Shown: positions 45,860 to 57,661 of the stretch, piece after piece
Position numbering within the stretch: the stretch's first letter is position 1
How the letters are laid out: every line of letters begins with the position of its first letter
NCBI GenBank assembly: GCA_011503125.2
Contig: WWBZ02000033.1
Span: 2,170,001 to 2,234,000, forward strand
Reading direction: 5' to 3'
DNA: 64,000 bases
DNA from: Botryosphaeria dothidea
Lineage: Eukaryota; Ascomycota; Dothideomycetes; Botryosphaeriales; Botryosphaeriaceae
Notes under the pieces: model-generated
What the model was told of the DNA's origin: nothing
Database searches by the model: none
Seen by the model: only the letters and a program-made list of their open reading frames with translations
Position numbers and translations under genes: made by a program

Positions 45860-47946
45860 TTACCTGACCCTTCGCTCATCACCCTCTCCATGCTCGTCCG
45901 TCACAAACGGAACATCCTCATCCACACCCCCTTCCGCCTCCCTTCTCCTGACTTCCTCTTCTTCCCTCTCCCTACTTTCTTCCGCGGCCGGATATTCATC
46001 CCATGCATCCCTCACAACCACGCCTGCATCCAGCTTCTTGTATCGGACCTCCCACCTTAACTCCTCCCACTCCGCCGCGCTCTTGCCCTCGTTGATCTTG
46101 ACGCCGAACGTCGGCATCGCCACGACTTCATCCCCGCCATCAGCGGTCGGCGCGGTGATGACGGGCAGCGTGAAGCGTGCCTTGCTTTTCGCGGCGTCGA
46201 TGCGCAGCGCCTCGAAGCGTTCGCGCATGGCGCCAGTTAGGCTAGCGCGGAAGGGCTTCAGATCCGTTTGGCGGAAGGGGCGGACGGCTAGGGAAGTCGT
46301 GGAGGAGGGGTTGTGGATGCGGAGCCACCAGCGGCCGTCGAAGAGTGTGAAGGACTGCGGGTTGGGCGTGAAGTTGGTCGAATCGTTGGATGAGTCTGCG
46401 AGCATGGAGGTGTCGGGGGAGGATGGCGGGATGGCGATGGTGGGCTGTTCGTCGCGGTGGTACGGCTGCCGGCTCAGCATCCATGTGTAATAGGGAAAAT
46501 AATCATCTGGCGTTTGGACGCGTTCGAAAATCACCCCTGCCGCGGTGAAAGATGCAGGGACGCGGTCGGTAATGTCCTCAAAGGGGTTGAGGATATAGAG
46601 CCGCGGGAAAAGGTGACGACCGGCAGTCTCGAGGGAGGAAAGGTCGACAGTTTCGCGGGGAGAGACGAGATTTGCCAGGCGCCGAATGAGCATTGCTGCG
46701 ACGACCTTGCCTTCCTCGATGTCGAATTGCTTGACGTTAGGTTGGAAGAAAGTCATGTCGTCAGAGTGCTCTGCGGCTTGACTGTAAGCTCTCGGGCCAC
46801 CTGTATTTGATGGTGGGTAAAAGTTGCGGGGAAAGCGAATGGCTAGTTCGCCAGAGCGGAGGTCCAGGACACCATCAAGTTCTTCCAGCAGTGTGTTGAC
46901 TTCGTCTTCGCGCTGCCGGATTTTGTCGGTTATCCGCTGGGTCAACTGTAGCAATGCTGGTTTACTGATGGCCGCAGGTAGCCTGTGGTTATTAAATGTA
47001 TGCCTGATGGCATTGCGCACGGTCAAGGTTGGGTCTTTGTTGGTCTCGTCCTCGACCCATTGAGTTCCCAGAGCTTCGCAGGTGGCAGTCAATCGGGATT
47101 TGCTGAATGGAAGTAGAGGTCGTAAGACTTGGACCCCCCAATACTCGATGTCTACCGCCCGCTGCTCCTTGGGCTGTGGTCGTGGCTCGTCGGTTGCAAG
47201 CCACTCGGCGTGACTTTGATGCACGCCGTGTATGCCATAGCACTCGGGAATATCACCGGCGGGTCTCATGCCTCGTAGACCCATGCCTCTGTGGCCCTCC
47301 ATCAGCCTCATCAATACAGTCTCTGCTTGGTCATCGCTATGGTGGGCAAGCAGTAAAGATTCAATTCCATGATCACGACACGCTTGGCCAAGGAGGCGGA
47401 ATCTGAATCTTCTTGCCAGGGTCTCGAGATTTGTGAGAGATTTTGTGTCTGTGTCTTTTGGCCAGCGAATTTGGAGAATCTCGGACGCAATTCCCAGCTT
47501 ATAGAGATTCTCTTGGACTTCCAACGCCTCCTCACTGCTACCTCGGCGGAGTTGATGATCGACTATGAAGGCAGTGAAGACGTCGACGTCATCTTCAAGA
47601 TTGATCTCATCTGATAGATCTGCACAGAGGGTGGCAAGTGCCATGGAATCCACGCCTCCGCTGATAGCAAGGCCTGAGGCTGGCGGTCAGCGACGGAGGA
47701 TCTCGTGATTGCGGCCACTCACAGCGAACGTTTCAAAGGGAAAGGACTGTAAGTGTGGTAGCGGCGGAGGTAAAGAATGAACGAAAGGAGGGACGACAAT
47801 GCCATATCAGAGCAGTCGGACCGGTACTCACCCAGACGCGGGCTCCGCACGCGGACGCGGGGAAGCCATATGGAAGCCAGAGACTCGCGAAACTCGGCGA
47901 CGCTGACGGGCAGCGCAGCAAGCAGGCGGCTCGTTGGAGCGAACAT
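45860..47946 (-). CDS. tRNA(Ile)-lysidine synthetase-like PP-loop ATPase (TilS)
   Basis: TilS converts cytidine-34 of tRNA-Ile(CAU) to lysidine in bacteria and organelles. Exons complement(47832..47946) and complement(45860..47673) give 642 residues. The 158-nt intron joins PRLG to LAISGGVDSMALA, restoring the SGGVDS PP-loop. Further family marks are IVDHQLRRGSSEEA, the HHSDDQAETVLMRL motif, GLRGM, and RPLLPFSKSRL with NKDPTLTVRNAIRH. Bacterial TilS is about 430 residues; the C-terminal 250 here are extra and end in a charged EESREREEEEVRRREAEGG tail. The N-terminus has several Arg and hydrophobic residues and few acids before FRESL, compatible with mitochondrial import. That would fit service of a mitochondrial tRNA-Ile, which is inference. 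Divergent from HSP10. Confidence 0.88.
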
Positions 47947-48117
47947 CACATTGCGAGGTCGGGGCTGCGGTCCGCACGGGAGCGGTGGTTAGAAGGGGGA
48001 TGTTCGCGGGCTCGATCGGACCGGCGGCGTATCACGGGGCGCGCAATGTGTGTCGGCGATGGTGTCGCGTTTTCCGAGGTCTGGATGACCGCCAGCTCGT
48101 GCACGGACGCCGCGTTC

Positions 48118-48135
48118 TTCGAGAAGACTTTGGAA
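48118..48135 (+). promoter_or_regulatory. Heat-shock element upstream of HSP10
   Basis: Alternating 5-bp units: TTC at 48118, GAA at 48123, an imperfect CTT at 48128, GAA at 48133, all in correct spacing, about 130 bp before the HSP10 start. This matches the HSF-binding pattern nTTCnnGAAn. A CA/CT-rich tract follows at about 48167-48188 in the leader. Confidence 0.6.
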
Positions 48136-48261
48136 CTTTTGGCTCTTCTTCACCACGCCTGCGCACACACACTCTCTCTCTCTCTCCACCAGCTCTTCTC
48201 CGTCGCGCGCATTCTTCTCTGAGTCCCAGCATCTCGCTCGTCTGCCCGCTTTTCCGCCACA

Positions 48262-48756
48262 ATGGTACGTTGCTCTTCCCGTGCTGCCGCAAGCTTCTCC
48301 GGCGCGACAGCTGCTGATCAGCCCTCCAGTCGACCGCGATCAAGTCCGTCAAGGCCATTGCTCCTCTTCTCGACCGCATCCTGGTCCAGCGGATAAAGTC
48401 CGAGGCCAAGACTGCCTCTGGCATCATCCTCCCTGAGAGCACCGTCAAGGACCTCAACGAGGCCAAGGTCCTGGCCGTCGGCCCTGGCGCCCTTGACAAG
48501 GACGGCAAGAGGATAACCCCCAGCGTGCAGCCCGGCGACAAGGTTCTCATCCCTCAGGTACGTCGTCCTGCGCCATTGAGCTCGTGGATATACCTGAACG
48601 GAGGCTGATTCGTCATACAGTACGGTGGCACCCCCATCAAGGTCAACGACGATGACTTCTCTCTCTACCGGGAGTCTGAGTACGTATTGCTTTTCCGAAC
48701 TGCCACGAATCCTCGCTCTGACTCTCTGTAGGATCCTCGCCAAGATCAACGAGTAA
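48262..48756 (+). CDS. hsp10: Mitochondrial 10-kDa chaperonin Hsp10 (GroES family)
   Basis: Heptameric co-chaperonin of Hsp60 in the mitochondrial matrix. Exons 48262..48264, 48330..48557, 48621..48679 and 48732..48756 give 104 residues, exactly family size. The first coding exon is the ATG alone, so the second residue comes from exon 2 (STAIKSVKAIAPLLDRILVQ). Family marks: the PLLDRILVQR strand, the mobile-loop segment KTASGIILPES, EAKVLAVGPG, VQPGDKVLIPQYGG and the end LYRESEILAKINE. The mobile loop that docks on Hsp60 is intact. An HSE-like array lies upstream, consistent with heat induction. Divergent from the TilS gene, 315 bp between starts. Confidence 0.97.
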
Positions 48757-49113
48757 AATTGGCGCTGTCTTGTACTTTTCATGTAATAATTAAAAAATAC
48801 CTGGAGACGTTTCATTGGAGGCCTGGCGTTCGGCATCTACAGCATACCAAAGTGCCTGAATTCGGCTTGTGTAATTTTATGTTTCACGAACATATCTCCG
48901 CTCTAAAAACTATCTTTGACCCCTGGTCTAGAGGCAATCATCGACAAGCGATCGACCCGGCGCAGCCGTCCTTCATGCTACTGCCATCATTGGGAGACCC
49001 GTAGATTGAGCTGCGGCATGATGTCTCACTTGATTGAGCCAATAGGTTGATTGCTGTTGAGCCTCTATATGCACAAGTCTGCACCACACGCTATTCTTAC
49101 AGCCGCCCTCACA
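48757..49113. other. Intergenic, tail-to-tail HSP10 / SAM carrier
   Basis: 357 bp with the two 3' regions. Nothing further is seen. Confidence 0.6.
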
Positions 49114-50105
49114 CTAGCTCGCAGCCCCGCCAAGAGCATTGATGGTCCACTGATAGCTACCCAAGAATATGGCTCCTCCTGCACTGATCCAGAATATCCT
49201 GGGACCAATTCCAGCAAAGAAAGCCGAGGGACCGCTTTCCTTCAGTATCGAAGTAAGCAGAGGAACCATTTTCTGCCGTTGTGTCGACAGCATCAGACGC
49301 GTCTTCAACACGTCTAAAGGTGTTGTGACACCCGCCGCCACGGCGCCCGCCATAGATCCGAAGATGGCGCCCTCAAATGCTGTGACGGTATCTTTGCCAT
49401 TGGTCCTCTTGCTCCACTCTTTCATACCCTCCCACAATGGGAATTGTATTACCGTGAACGGAACCTCTCGCATGATAGTGATTCCCCAGCCACGGTAGAG
49501 CTCCTTCCAAACGTGCGCCAGGCCGTGTAAACGGCGTTGAGCCAGAATGTGCTGCAGCGAGGCTAGCGATGAGGGGTGTTGCGACGCCTGTGCACGCTGC
49601 TTGACGACTTCGGTGGGTACGCGGACGGCGCAGGCGGCCACTTCGCCCAGGCTTGCGGCCACCATGTGATTGAGTGGCTCGCTCCAGCCAGTTCTGGTAG
49701 TGGGAGGCGTTACCTTGGTGCCATCAGCGGTGCGCAGGGTCTCGGTGCGGGTGCGGCTGGCGAGGGCGCGCTTGACGCTGTCGTAGGTGACGAAGAAGAG
49801 CGCGGCACCTGGCGCGGAACCGACGACAGTCGAGCCAATGCCACGATAGATTCCATGGAAGCCGCCGGATGCGATGAAGCCCTCGCTGGCTTGAAGGCGT
49901 GTCTTGAGCGTGTCTAGCGGGAAGAGCGAGAGGTCGACGGTAGTGCCGGCCACGGCTCCGGCCTGGAAATGAGTCAAGGATGTCAGGATGGGCTCATTGA
50001 AGGCAGAGACGCAGGTTGCTGGATTTGGGTGGATTGCGCAATTACCAGCAAGGAGCGCACAAAGGGCGACTCGACGCGCTTGGGACTCTGGTTTGAGGAG
50101 GGCAT
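49114..50105 (-). CDS. pet8: Mitochondrial S-adenosylmethionine carrier (Pet8/SAMC)
   Basis: Imports SAM into mitochondria in exchange for S-adenosylhomocysteine. Exons complement(50046..50105) and complement(49114..49962), 302 residues. The splice joins RSLL to AGAVAGTTVDLSLFPLDTLKTRLQ, a near-diagnostic start for the SAM-carrier group. Three carrier repeats have signatures FPLDTLK, VPTEVVK and TPLDVLK. The second, VPTEVVKQRAQ, is the form typical of SAMC. The C-terminal repeat ends GPRIFWISAGGAIFLGSYQ. Residues about 85-110 (a Thr-rich TETLRTADGTKVTPPTTRTG loop) are slightly longer than in yeast. Divergent from the WD40 gene with only 174 bp between the start codons. Confidence 0.93.
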
Positions 50106-50167
50106 TTGTCTGTGAGGCTCACTGCTGCGATGCCGGCGCAAGAGCTGCTGCCACATTTGTTCCGCAG

Positions 50168-50181
50168 CCTTATCGATAAGG
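50168..50181. promoter_or_regulatory. 14-bp palindrome CCTTATCGATAAGG in a divergent promoter
   Basis: Perfect dyad midway between two divergent start codons, 63 bp from Pet8 and about 99 bp from the WD40 gene. It contains two overlapping GATA cores. The central ten bases recur at 62871-62880. Confidence 0.6.
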
Positions 50182-50279
50182 TCGGCGCGTCATAATTCGC
50201 GTCGCCCGCTCCTCCTTCCACAGCCTGGACACTCACTGCGTCAACGCCGCGAGACTTTGCTGCCATCCAATCGTCCGCC

Positions 50280-52138
50280 ATGACCGACGACCCCGACAAC
50301 ATGGCGCAGGCTAATGATCGCTCTGAAGTCGGTTCTGCCGCTATCATGACTAACGCCGCAGAAGATCTGGACACTGGCAAGCACGAGCTTACACAGCACG
50401 GCCAAGACACGTTCAACAAGCGCCGCAAGCTTGACATTGATACTCCCGCTAACTACCAAGACGAGCTTGAAGCCGCCAAGCAAGCATTGTTGCGACGCCT
50501 CTTTGGACCACAACCCACCACTCAACCCAGTGCCGAAGTCACAGCGGCTTCTGCTACGGGCGAGCCACATGACACCGTCCGTGGCTCTACTGTCGTGGAG
50601 CCGGAGAGGGGCCACTCCCTTCCCGAGAATGTGGAAGATCCGGACGCTCGTAGCCATGCTAGCGACCACAAGCTCGCGCCTGCTGTTGACGGTACTACTG
50701 CGACTATGGGTGGGAACAAAGATTCAGAGGCCAAGGAGGCGCCGCCGTTGTCAAATTCTCAGGCTCCCCCTACCTCCGACTCCAGCAGCACCGCTAAGAG
50801 CCAAATTACCAGTGCTAGTACTACTTTGACACCGCCGCGTCTTGAGGAAACAGCACCTCCCTACCCCTTTCGCAACCGATACAGCAGGGTTCTCCAATCT
50901 CAGAGGAAGGCTATGTGGTCTCCCGATGGCAAGTGTATTCTGACGACTTGCTCTGACCTCTGCCTTAGAACGCATGTGCTATTTGTAAGTTTCCCCTTGT
51001 TGTCTCTGTAAGAATGATTAAACGATCATAGAATCAGCGCAATGAGCCACCGCCCTCCGTTTACGCGGGCGTTTATGAAGCACCCTCTACCATCGCTTCC
51101 TTCACTCCCGCCCCCTGGTTTGACACCGAGGAGGCCGATACTATGCATGTGGTTGTATCTGTTCAGGACCATCCTATTCGGCTCTTCAATATTAATGATC
51201 CAGACTCTAAGACGGTCCAGGCATATTCGCTCATGTCGGAAACTGATGATGTGCAATTCATTAAGGCTGCTTCCATGAAGTTCAAACCTGATGGCAGACA
51301 GTTCGTCTGCGGCGGCCTGAACTCGGTAGCTATCTTCGACATCAATCGTGAGCGGCCTGTTGCTCATCTTCATACGCATCACAACTCCAAGCGAAAGAAC
51401 AAACTAGACCCGTATGCCCTCAGCGGATCCATCCTATCACTTGATTACCGTCACGATGGGGTTCTCGCAGTTGGAACCACCTCATCTAAGATCGGTTTCT
51501 ACACGAACTACGGTGAGGGTGAAGCAATCATATCTGAGAACTTCAGTACCAAGTCTGCTGGCGAGGGTATCGATGCGCTGCGCTGGAGCCCTGACGGAAA
51601 TTATCTCTACATATCACAAAAACGGTCAAACGTGATCAACATCCTTGATATCCGCTTCTCTACACGCAGACTTGCCTCCCTCACCAATCGTCCTGGCAAC
51701 ACCACTCAGAGCTTGTCAATCGACTTGAAATTACATGACAATGGCTACCATGTCATCGCAGGAGGTACTGATGGAGTGGTGCGAGCCTGGGAGAACCCTT
51801 TCACCCGTAGTGAAAGTTCGATTCGACCGGACTTGGAGTGGAAGGCTCATGATGGTACGTGTTGTCCATGTTCCTTAACCTTTTCATCTTCTTCTACTGA
51901 CTATCTGTGGTTTACAGACATCGTCGCGAATGCTGTCGCGAATCCAGTCTACCAGAACTACCTCGTCACGACTGCCGGGTCTGACAAGTTCCCCACGGAG
52001 GATGAATATGACACTAGCGACGACGAGGAAGATTCAGAGAGAGCTGTTGCCAAGAAACGTAGACGTAGCGAGGAGGAGAGGATTCCAGATGCTCCTGTAC
52101 TTCCGGGCTGGATGAAGATTTGGTCTTTCATGAAGTAG
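50280..52138 (+). CDS. WD40-repeat protein, Swt21/WDR79(TCAB1)-like
   Basis: 582 residues from exons 50280..50984, 51032..51854 and 51918..52138. The first 195 residues are disordered and acidic. The propeller begins at RYSRVLQSQRKAMWSPDGKCILTTCSD and continues with VVVSVQDHPIRLFNIND, SMKFKPDGRQFVCGG, SILSLDYRHDGVLAVGTTSSKIGFY, ALRWSPDGNYLYISQKR and GGTDGVVRAWEN. This arrangement, with EEADTMHVVVSVQDHPIRLF early, resembles Swt21 (yeast, splicing-associated) and WDR79/TCAB1 (binds Cajal-body RNAs). I infer an RNP role, with the ortholog call uncertain. The end is acidic then basic (DTSDDEEDSERAVAKKRRR). The 63-nt second intron is in frame without a stop, so retention would insert 21 residues (GTCCPCSLTFSS...) between repeats. 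Confidence 0.85.
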
Positions 52139-53312
52139 CCTGTCCTCCAGCAACGACGCAGTCTCAATCCTTACAGAAAGAGACGACAGGTTCTTCCAGC
52201 AGATACTCAATGTAACTAAAAACCGATCAAATATTCAGCGGGTATTCCGCAAGAGTCAAGCATGCGAAGTCTGATCCATCACCTGTAAAAGCATATTCAA
52301 GATCGAACAACTGTATGAGAGTTGACGTAATTGACCGCACAGAAACAGAAAAGGACAAAACTGGCCTGGGACTATTTCATGGGGGTGAGTGCTGATGGTC
52401 TCCTTATCTGGTTGAGCTCTCGCGCTAATTTTCACTCAGATAAGTGAAGTCTCGTCTTCAGACTGCTGATCCACATGCTTCTACAGCGGATGCGATAGGC
52501 ATGGCTTTCGAGATATTGAAAGCGCTGTTTTTGGCTTGCATCATCACGCCACTTTTCAGCCTAATTGAGTTCTTCAAGACCCGACTCCCCTTTCCCGTCA
52601 GACCCCTACACGCACCATCAAGCTCCTGCACGGTCCAGAGGCATTCAACCATGCACTTCAGCACTGAGGTAAAATGCTGACTGGCATCAATCCGCCACGA
52701 TTACAAACCTCGACTCAATTTTCCTGCCCAGACGTAGAAAATCCAGACTAGAATGATGCAGGGTGCGTCATCAGGAAGGAGCCCAAACATCCGAGCAAGT
52801 GAAGAAGGAACGATAATAAAGGAAAGCGGGGTGAATACCGCACTGTTTTCTCTATGTTGCTGTAGTTATAAGCATCAGGAGGTCACATTGCCGTCGAGGA
52901 AATGGAAAAATTACTTCGAGAGGTTGTCTGTAGCCCTGCGGGTAATTATAAATGCACATGCTGTGTGGCAATAATAAAGCGGAGGGACTAGCGGGTTCCC
53001 ATACACTTCACAAAGATTGTTCCGCAGAACAAAGTCTACTACCCAAGGAAGGGAAGGGTAGAAGAGTAATAGTTGGATATTGAGGATCCACCGTTCTAAG
53101 AGAATCCAAGGGAGATAGTCTAGGGCAATAGAGATGAACACGATGGAGACCGATTAGGTACTCCACTCCCCTTGTTTCCTTTAAATCCTTTCATCCCAAC
53201 AAGCCATGGATATTCGCGAATTATCCTCGCACCATGAAGAAGAAACCCCGCGGCCAAATGCAAGACAAACCTAGTAAATCAATGGAACCTCTTCCGAATG
53301 ACCTCAGCCCGT
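52139..53312. other. Intergenic, tail-to-tail
   Basis: 1.2 kb between the 3' ends of the WD40 and GH17 genes. One short plus-strand frame at 52444-52680 has a hydrophobic stretch but no other support. Confidence 0.55.
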
Positions 53313-54439
53313 CTAGTTCTTGCACGTGAGGTCGAACTTGGTCTGGCGGTCGGCAGTCATGGCACCCCACTTGGTCTCGTCACCAGCGGCACCAGAGTCA
53401 CCGACGGCGTGAGGCTTCCAGGGCTCGTCGAAGGCCTCGAAGTAGAAGGCGTTGACGCCCCACTTGAGCGCACCGCAGACAGCCTCGTGGTAATAAGTCT
53501 TGGCAAGATCAGTGCCAGCCTTCGCGTCCTCGTAGTCAGAGCCGCCTACGCCTAGATTAGCTGTAACTTCTTGCAGGACAGGGGTTTGCGCGACATACCG
53601 TCAGTAGGCCAGCCAGTCTCGCCGTTCCAGATTTCAGGAGCTTTGTCGGGGCCACCAGCAACGTCCTGGATGTGCTGGATGGCGCGAGCCATGTCCTCGA
53701 AGTAGGTAGCGGAGGCGTTCTTGATGTCCTGACCCTGCCAGTAGGCGAAGGCGTTGGCGAGGATAATGTCGACGCCACCCTTCACAACAGCGTCACCAGT
53801 ACCATCGGCCCACTTGTTCCAGGAGTCGGCGGTGCCGACCTTGGTACCCTTAGGCAGAACGGTGCGAACGTCATTGATCTTGTCGAGCAGCTCGTCGCCA
53901 GTGAAGTTGCCGCGGTACAGCGTCTCGGAACCGATGGTGACGGCGTAGATCTGGTCAGCGTACTCGTCGGTCGCGTAGGTCTTGAGGGCCTTCTTGTCGG
54001 CCTGGAGCGACTCATCGACGTCGGGCCTATCGGAGGGAGAGGGCTTGCGTCAGCTTCATGGGTCCACATCAAAAACAACCTTATGCGGCATGCTTAAAAA
54101 AGGGCGCACGCACCACACGGCCAGCACGACCTTGAAGCCCTTGGCCTTCGCAGCGGGCAGGATCTCCTTGGCGGTGTTGCAGTCGGAAGCAGAGTAACCG
54201 CGGACGAGCTTGCTGCCCGAGGCCTTGGAGATGGCGTCGAAGTCCTTCTCGTAGTCGGCCTGGAACTTGCAGCTGCCATCGGCAAGCCTTCAGCCAAACT
54301 TCACGTTAGCTTCTGTGTCCAGCGGCGCGAGGAGGGAGCTTGCGCACTTGGTGCCCAGACTGAAGCCGAGCTGACCGGCGGCGGAGACGGCAGCGGGAGC
54401 GAGGGCCATGGCGGCCGGAATGAGAGTCGAGAAGCGCAT
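53313..54439 (-). CDS. Secreted GH17 beta-1,3-glucanase-like cell-wall protein
   Basis: Family 17 glycoside hydrolase acting on beta-1,3-glucan in the fungal wall. Exons complement(54348..54439), (54114..54287), (53599..54026) and (53313..53545), 308 residues. A signal peptide (MRFSTLIPAAMALAPAAVSAAG) is followed by QLGFSLGTK, ADGSCKF, and VRGYSASDCNTAKEILPAAKAKGFKVVLAVWPD. The acid/base candidate is in VTIGSETLYRG and the nucleophile in IWNGETGWPT; both Glu are present. The end (KWGVNAFYFEAFDEPWKP...KWGAMTADRQTKFDLTCKN) matches the Scw/Mp65-type branch. There is no GPI signal or Ser/Thr-rich anchor region, so it is probably secreted or wall-bound without a GPI. Introns 1 and 2 use GTGCG donors. 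Confidence 0.9.
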
Positions 54440-55082
54440 ATTGGGCTGATTGGAGTGGTTGTGGTGACCGGGTATCGAGGAAGGCGCAAGAGCAAAGGAG
54501 GGTGGGGACGGAGCAGTTGTTAATTAGCAGTTGCTAAAGGAATGGCGCGCACACGGAGGGCGAAGCTTCAGCCAGAGAGAGTGACGTGGGTGGGAGGTTG
54601 AGAGAAGGAGAGCAGTGCAGGGAGGGTTGTGTTGTTTGTCGGCGGCTCCCTGCTGCTCGTTCGCGCGAGATGAAACGGCCCGCGCCTGCACCGCCGCGAA
54701 CCAGCGCCCGCAGCCCAGCCTGCTGCAGATCTTGGCGCTCCCCATGGGGCTAAGAGCGAGTCAATCCACTGCCCAAAAAGGGGCCGCTGCGAGCATCACC
54801 TCCCGGCCATTGGCCGCGCTGCCCACCTTGTTTGCCAGACGAAAAGGATACGAGCCACAGTCCGACCTCTTTGAGCGCGTCTGCATTTCCCACTATTCGC
54901 TGCATTACCGTGTACGAAGTGCCAAACATCAAAGCCTCCGCTATGCCGCAACATGAAACCCCTGGCCGAGCTCTTCCACCAGTCAATGCACAATGCTTTC
55001 CCAGATGATGTACATCTCAGCTCAGCTCCTCTACCTCTATTACCATGCGTTCAGAATCCCGCAACGATCCGCACCAGTCCCA
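54440..55082. other. GH17 promoter and MFS 3' region
   Basis: 643 bp separate the GH17 start from the end of the MFS gene, both on the minus strand. I see no gene and no clear operator. Confidence 0.5.
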
Positions 55083-57661
55083 CTACTTCCTGTTCATCTT
55101 CCTCGCCAAGCTCTCCGTCTTCGATCTGCCTGAGCGGAACGACTCCTTCGTATGTACGCGATCAATCTCAAAGGGGCTCTCCTCGTAAAGTGGCACGTCT
55201 CGTTGCGTTGACACCGAGTGACCCGTCTTGATTCTCTCGAATCTGTGTTCCTCCTCTTCGCCCACTCCGCTGCTGCTGCGCGTTTCCGCCTTATCTTCGT
55301 CCTCCGCCTCCTCCTCCTCCTCCTCCTTGCTCGGCATGGTCTCGACCTCAGGGTCCGTTACCACAGACTCTCGCAGGCTCCGCATGAAGGCATCTGCCTC
55401 TGCCGCGTACTTGCACTTCTGCCGGACGGACCCGCCGTACTTGTAGAAGAGGAAAGGGAAGGGCAGACACGCAAGCGCCAAGAATGCAGGAACGGTTGAC
55501 GCCCAGTGAATACCTGTCAGCCATGTTAGCGATCATCACGATTTGCGGTCGATTATGAGATCGGATCCACACGACGCGTCTTCCAGATCGACTCGAAAGC
55601 ATCGTGAAAGGGAGTTGATGGGGCCGCATAACGTCATGAGGACGCACTATCACTGACCTAAGTTTGCGTACATCTAGATTCATAGTCAGCGCTCCACCCA
55701 CTCAAACAAGACGGTCGCTTGTGGAAAACCCACCTGCTTTGTGAACAGCGGGAACGCTGCACCAAATACCGATCGAAGAACAGAGTTCGCCGCCAAAACT
55801 GACGCAGCAAAGATAGTGTACGAGTCGATGAGGTAGTTAAGAGTCGCCAGAAAGATGAGGACCATCGAAAAGCCGAACGGGATGCCTGCAGCAACGCTCG
55901 CCGCCCAGGGTAGCGAAGGCGAATTCGTCCAACTGAACCAGAACCTGGAGAACGTTTGCATTAGTTCATCTCTCTTCGGAGGTTAGGGAGTGCCTGGACA
56001 AACAATCCTAACGGCAGAATAACACCACCAAGCAGACAAGGAGGAAGACGGGCCTCCGGCGGCGCATATCCGTCATTCTCCTCCACGTTCCGCTGATACC
56101 GCTTGTCATCGAAGAAGATGGTGTACAAGACCGATCCCACCATTCCAATCGCGACACCGATGAACGGCAAGCCGGCGATGCCCGCGCTCCAGCCACGGTG
56201 AATTTGGTATACGATCGGGTACGCGCCAAACAACATGTACAGCGTACCGTAGATAACGCCGAGGTAAATGGTCAAGAGAAGCACGATCGGCTCCTTGAAG
56301 AGCAGGATCCAAGGTCGGGACAAGCTGGTTGATAGGGCCTCCTTGAGCGTAACGGGTCCTTGACGAATCTCTGCTTGACTAAGATACACCTTGCCAGTCA
56401 TCTGAGAAAGCTTTGCAGCACGCTTCTTCAGCAAGACTGGGGCGTATGTCTCGGGAATGAACATGGTGCCGGCGATCCATAGGACTCCTGAGAAGATGGC
56501 CATAAGGCCTTCGATCCAGCGCCAGCCTTCAGCCTGGCCGAGGAAGCCGCCAACAATGGGTCCAAGGACGGGTCCCATGAAAGGGGCAAGACTGTTTGTA
56601 AATCAGTTTCAGTGGACCATGATAATAAGGCTACAGACACGGTGGATAGTCAAGCTTGAAGTCCTTTCACAGCATATTGTAGAATGAGCTTATTCCCAAT
56701 ATGGCAAGCAGGACACACGTCCGTTCAGGACGTTCGTTTCTTGTTTCTCTTCCACTTTCCGGTGGACGTCTTGATTTTCAAGATGTTCAGGTCTCCGCCG
56801 GAGTACCAGGGGAAAGATTTTCACAAACGTTCAAACCCTCCATGGGCCGGAGTACGCCACCATCAATGGAAGTTCAAACTCACCTGAAAATACTCATGCA
56901 AAGACCGCGCTCCTTTGCACTGAACATATCAGCAATGACACCGCCTGCATTTGTCAGCGGTGAGGATCCAAAAGACCCCGCAAAGAACCGCAGAATGAGT
57001 ATGGACTCGGTATTCTTCGCGCCCGCGGTGCCAGCGTTGAAGAAAGTAAAGGCACCAAAAGTAAGGGTGAACAGGATCTGGCGGCCGTAAAGCTCACTGA
57101 AAGGTGCCTGATCATCCCACAAATTCAGCATATACCACTATTATGATGTTCATCTTGGACTGAGCTTACCCATAGCAGCGGACCTAGCGCGAATCCCAGG
57201 ACGAAGAACGACATGCCCAGAGTCGCAACCTCCTGGCTCATGCCAAACTCGATCACCAGACCGCTCAACTCTTTGCACGCCAATCATCAGCTTCAGCTCA
57301 ATCGAAGTGGGAAGGCTTGCCAGGCTTGTGGCCAGCCAGCCAGTCGGCCATTGCACAGCTTACCTCCCGAATATGCGCTCGAGCAAAAAGCCACCGCAAG
57401 CGTCGCAAGCGCCATCGTCACACTGATGCTGTACTTGTATGTCTTGGACCATGTCATCGGATTTCTAGGGTCATTCTCGATCCACTTGACAACGTACGGA
57501 TCCTCGGCGGTACCACTGCCGTCGTACTTCCAGTCGAGCACCTCGGGCGTCACCAAAGCCTGGTCGGCGACAAGCTTCCAGTGTGGAATTGACCTGGGAC
57601 CCTGGCCAGACTCGAGGTCTACGGCCGACGCCACTGCAGAGTCTTTCTTCTCCTCCGCCAT
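55083..57661 (-). CDS. MFS multidrug transporter, DHA1 family
   Basis: Proton-coupled 12-helix exporter of the plasma membrane. Seven exons, complement: 57364..57661, 57170..57270, 56884..57107, 56004..56591, 55734..55944, 55658..55673, 55083..55513 (622 residues). The N-terminal soluble part ends in the DHA1 signature [13 protein letters not shown]. Motif A appears as [10 protein letters not shown], then [24 protein letters not shown] and motif [15 protein letters not shown]. The second half has [15 protein letters not shown] and [12 protein letters not shown] 16-nt exon encodes MYANL, as needed before [13 protein letters not shown]. The 292-nt third intron is the longest in the window. The C-terminal tail (about 110 residues) has a poly-Glu stretch, longer and more acidic than usual. 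Start 57661 preferred; an ATG at 57742 would add 27 residues. Substrate unknown. Confidence 0.9.
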
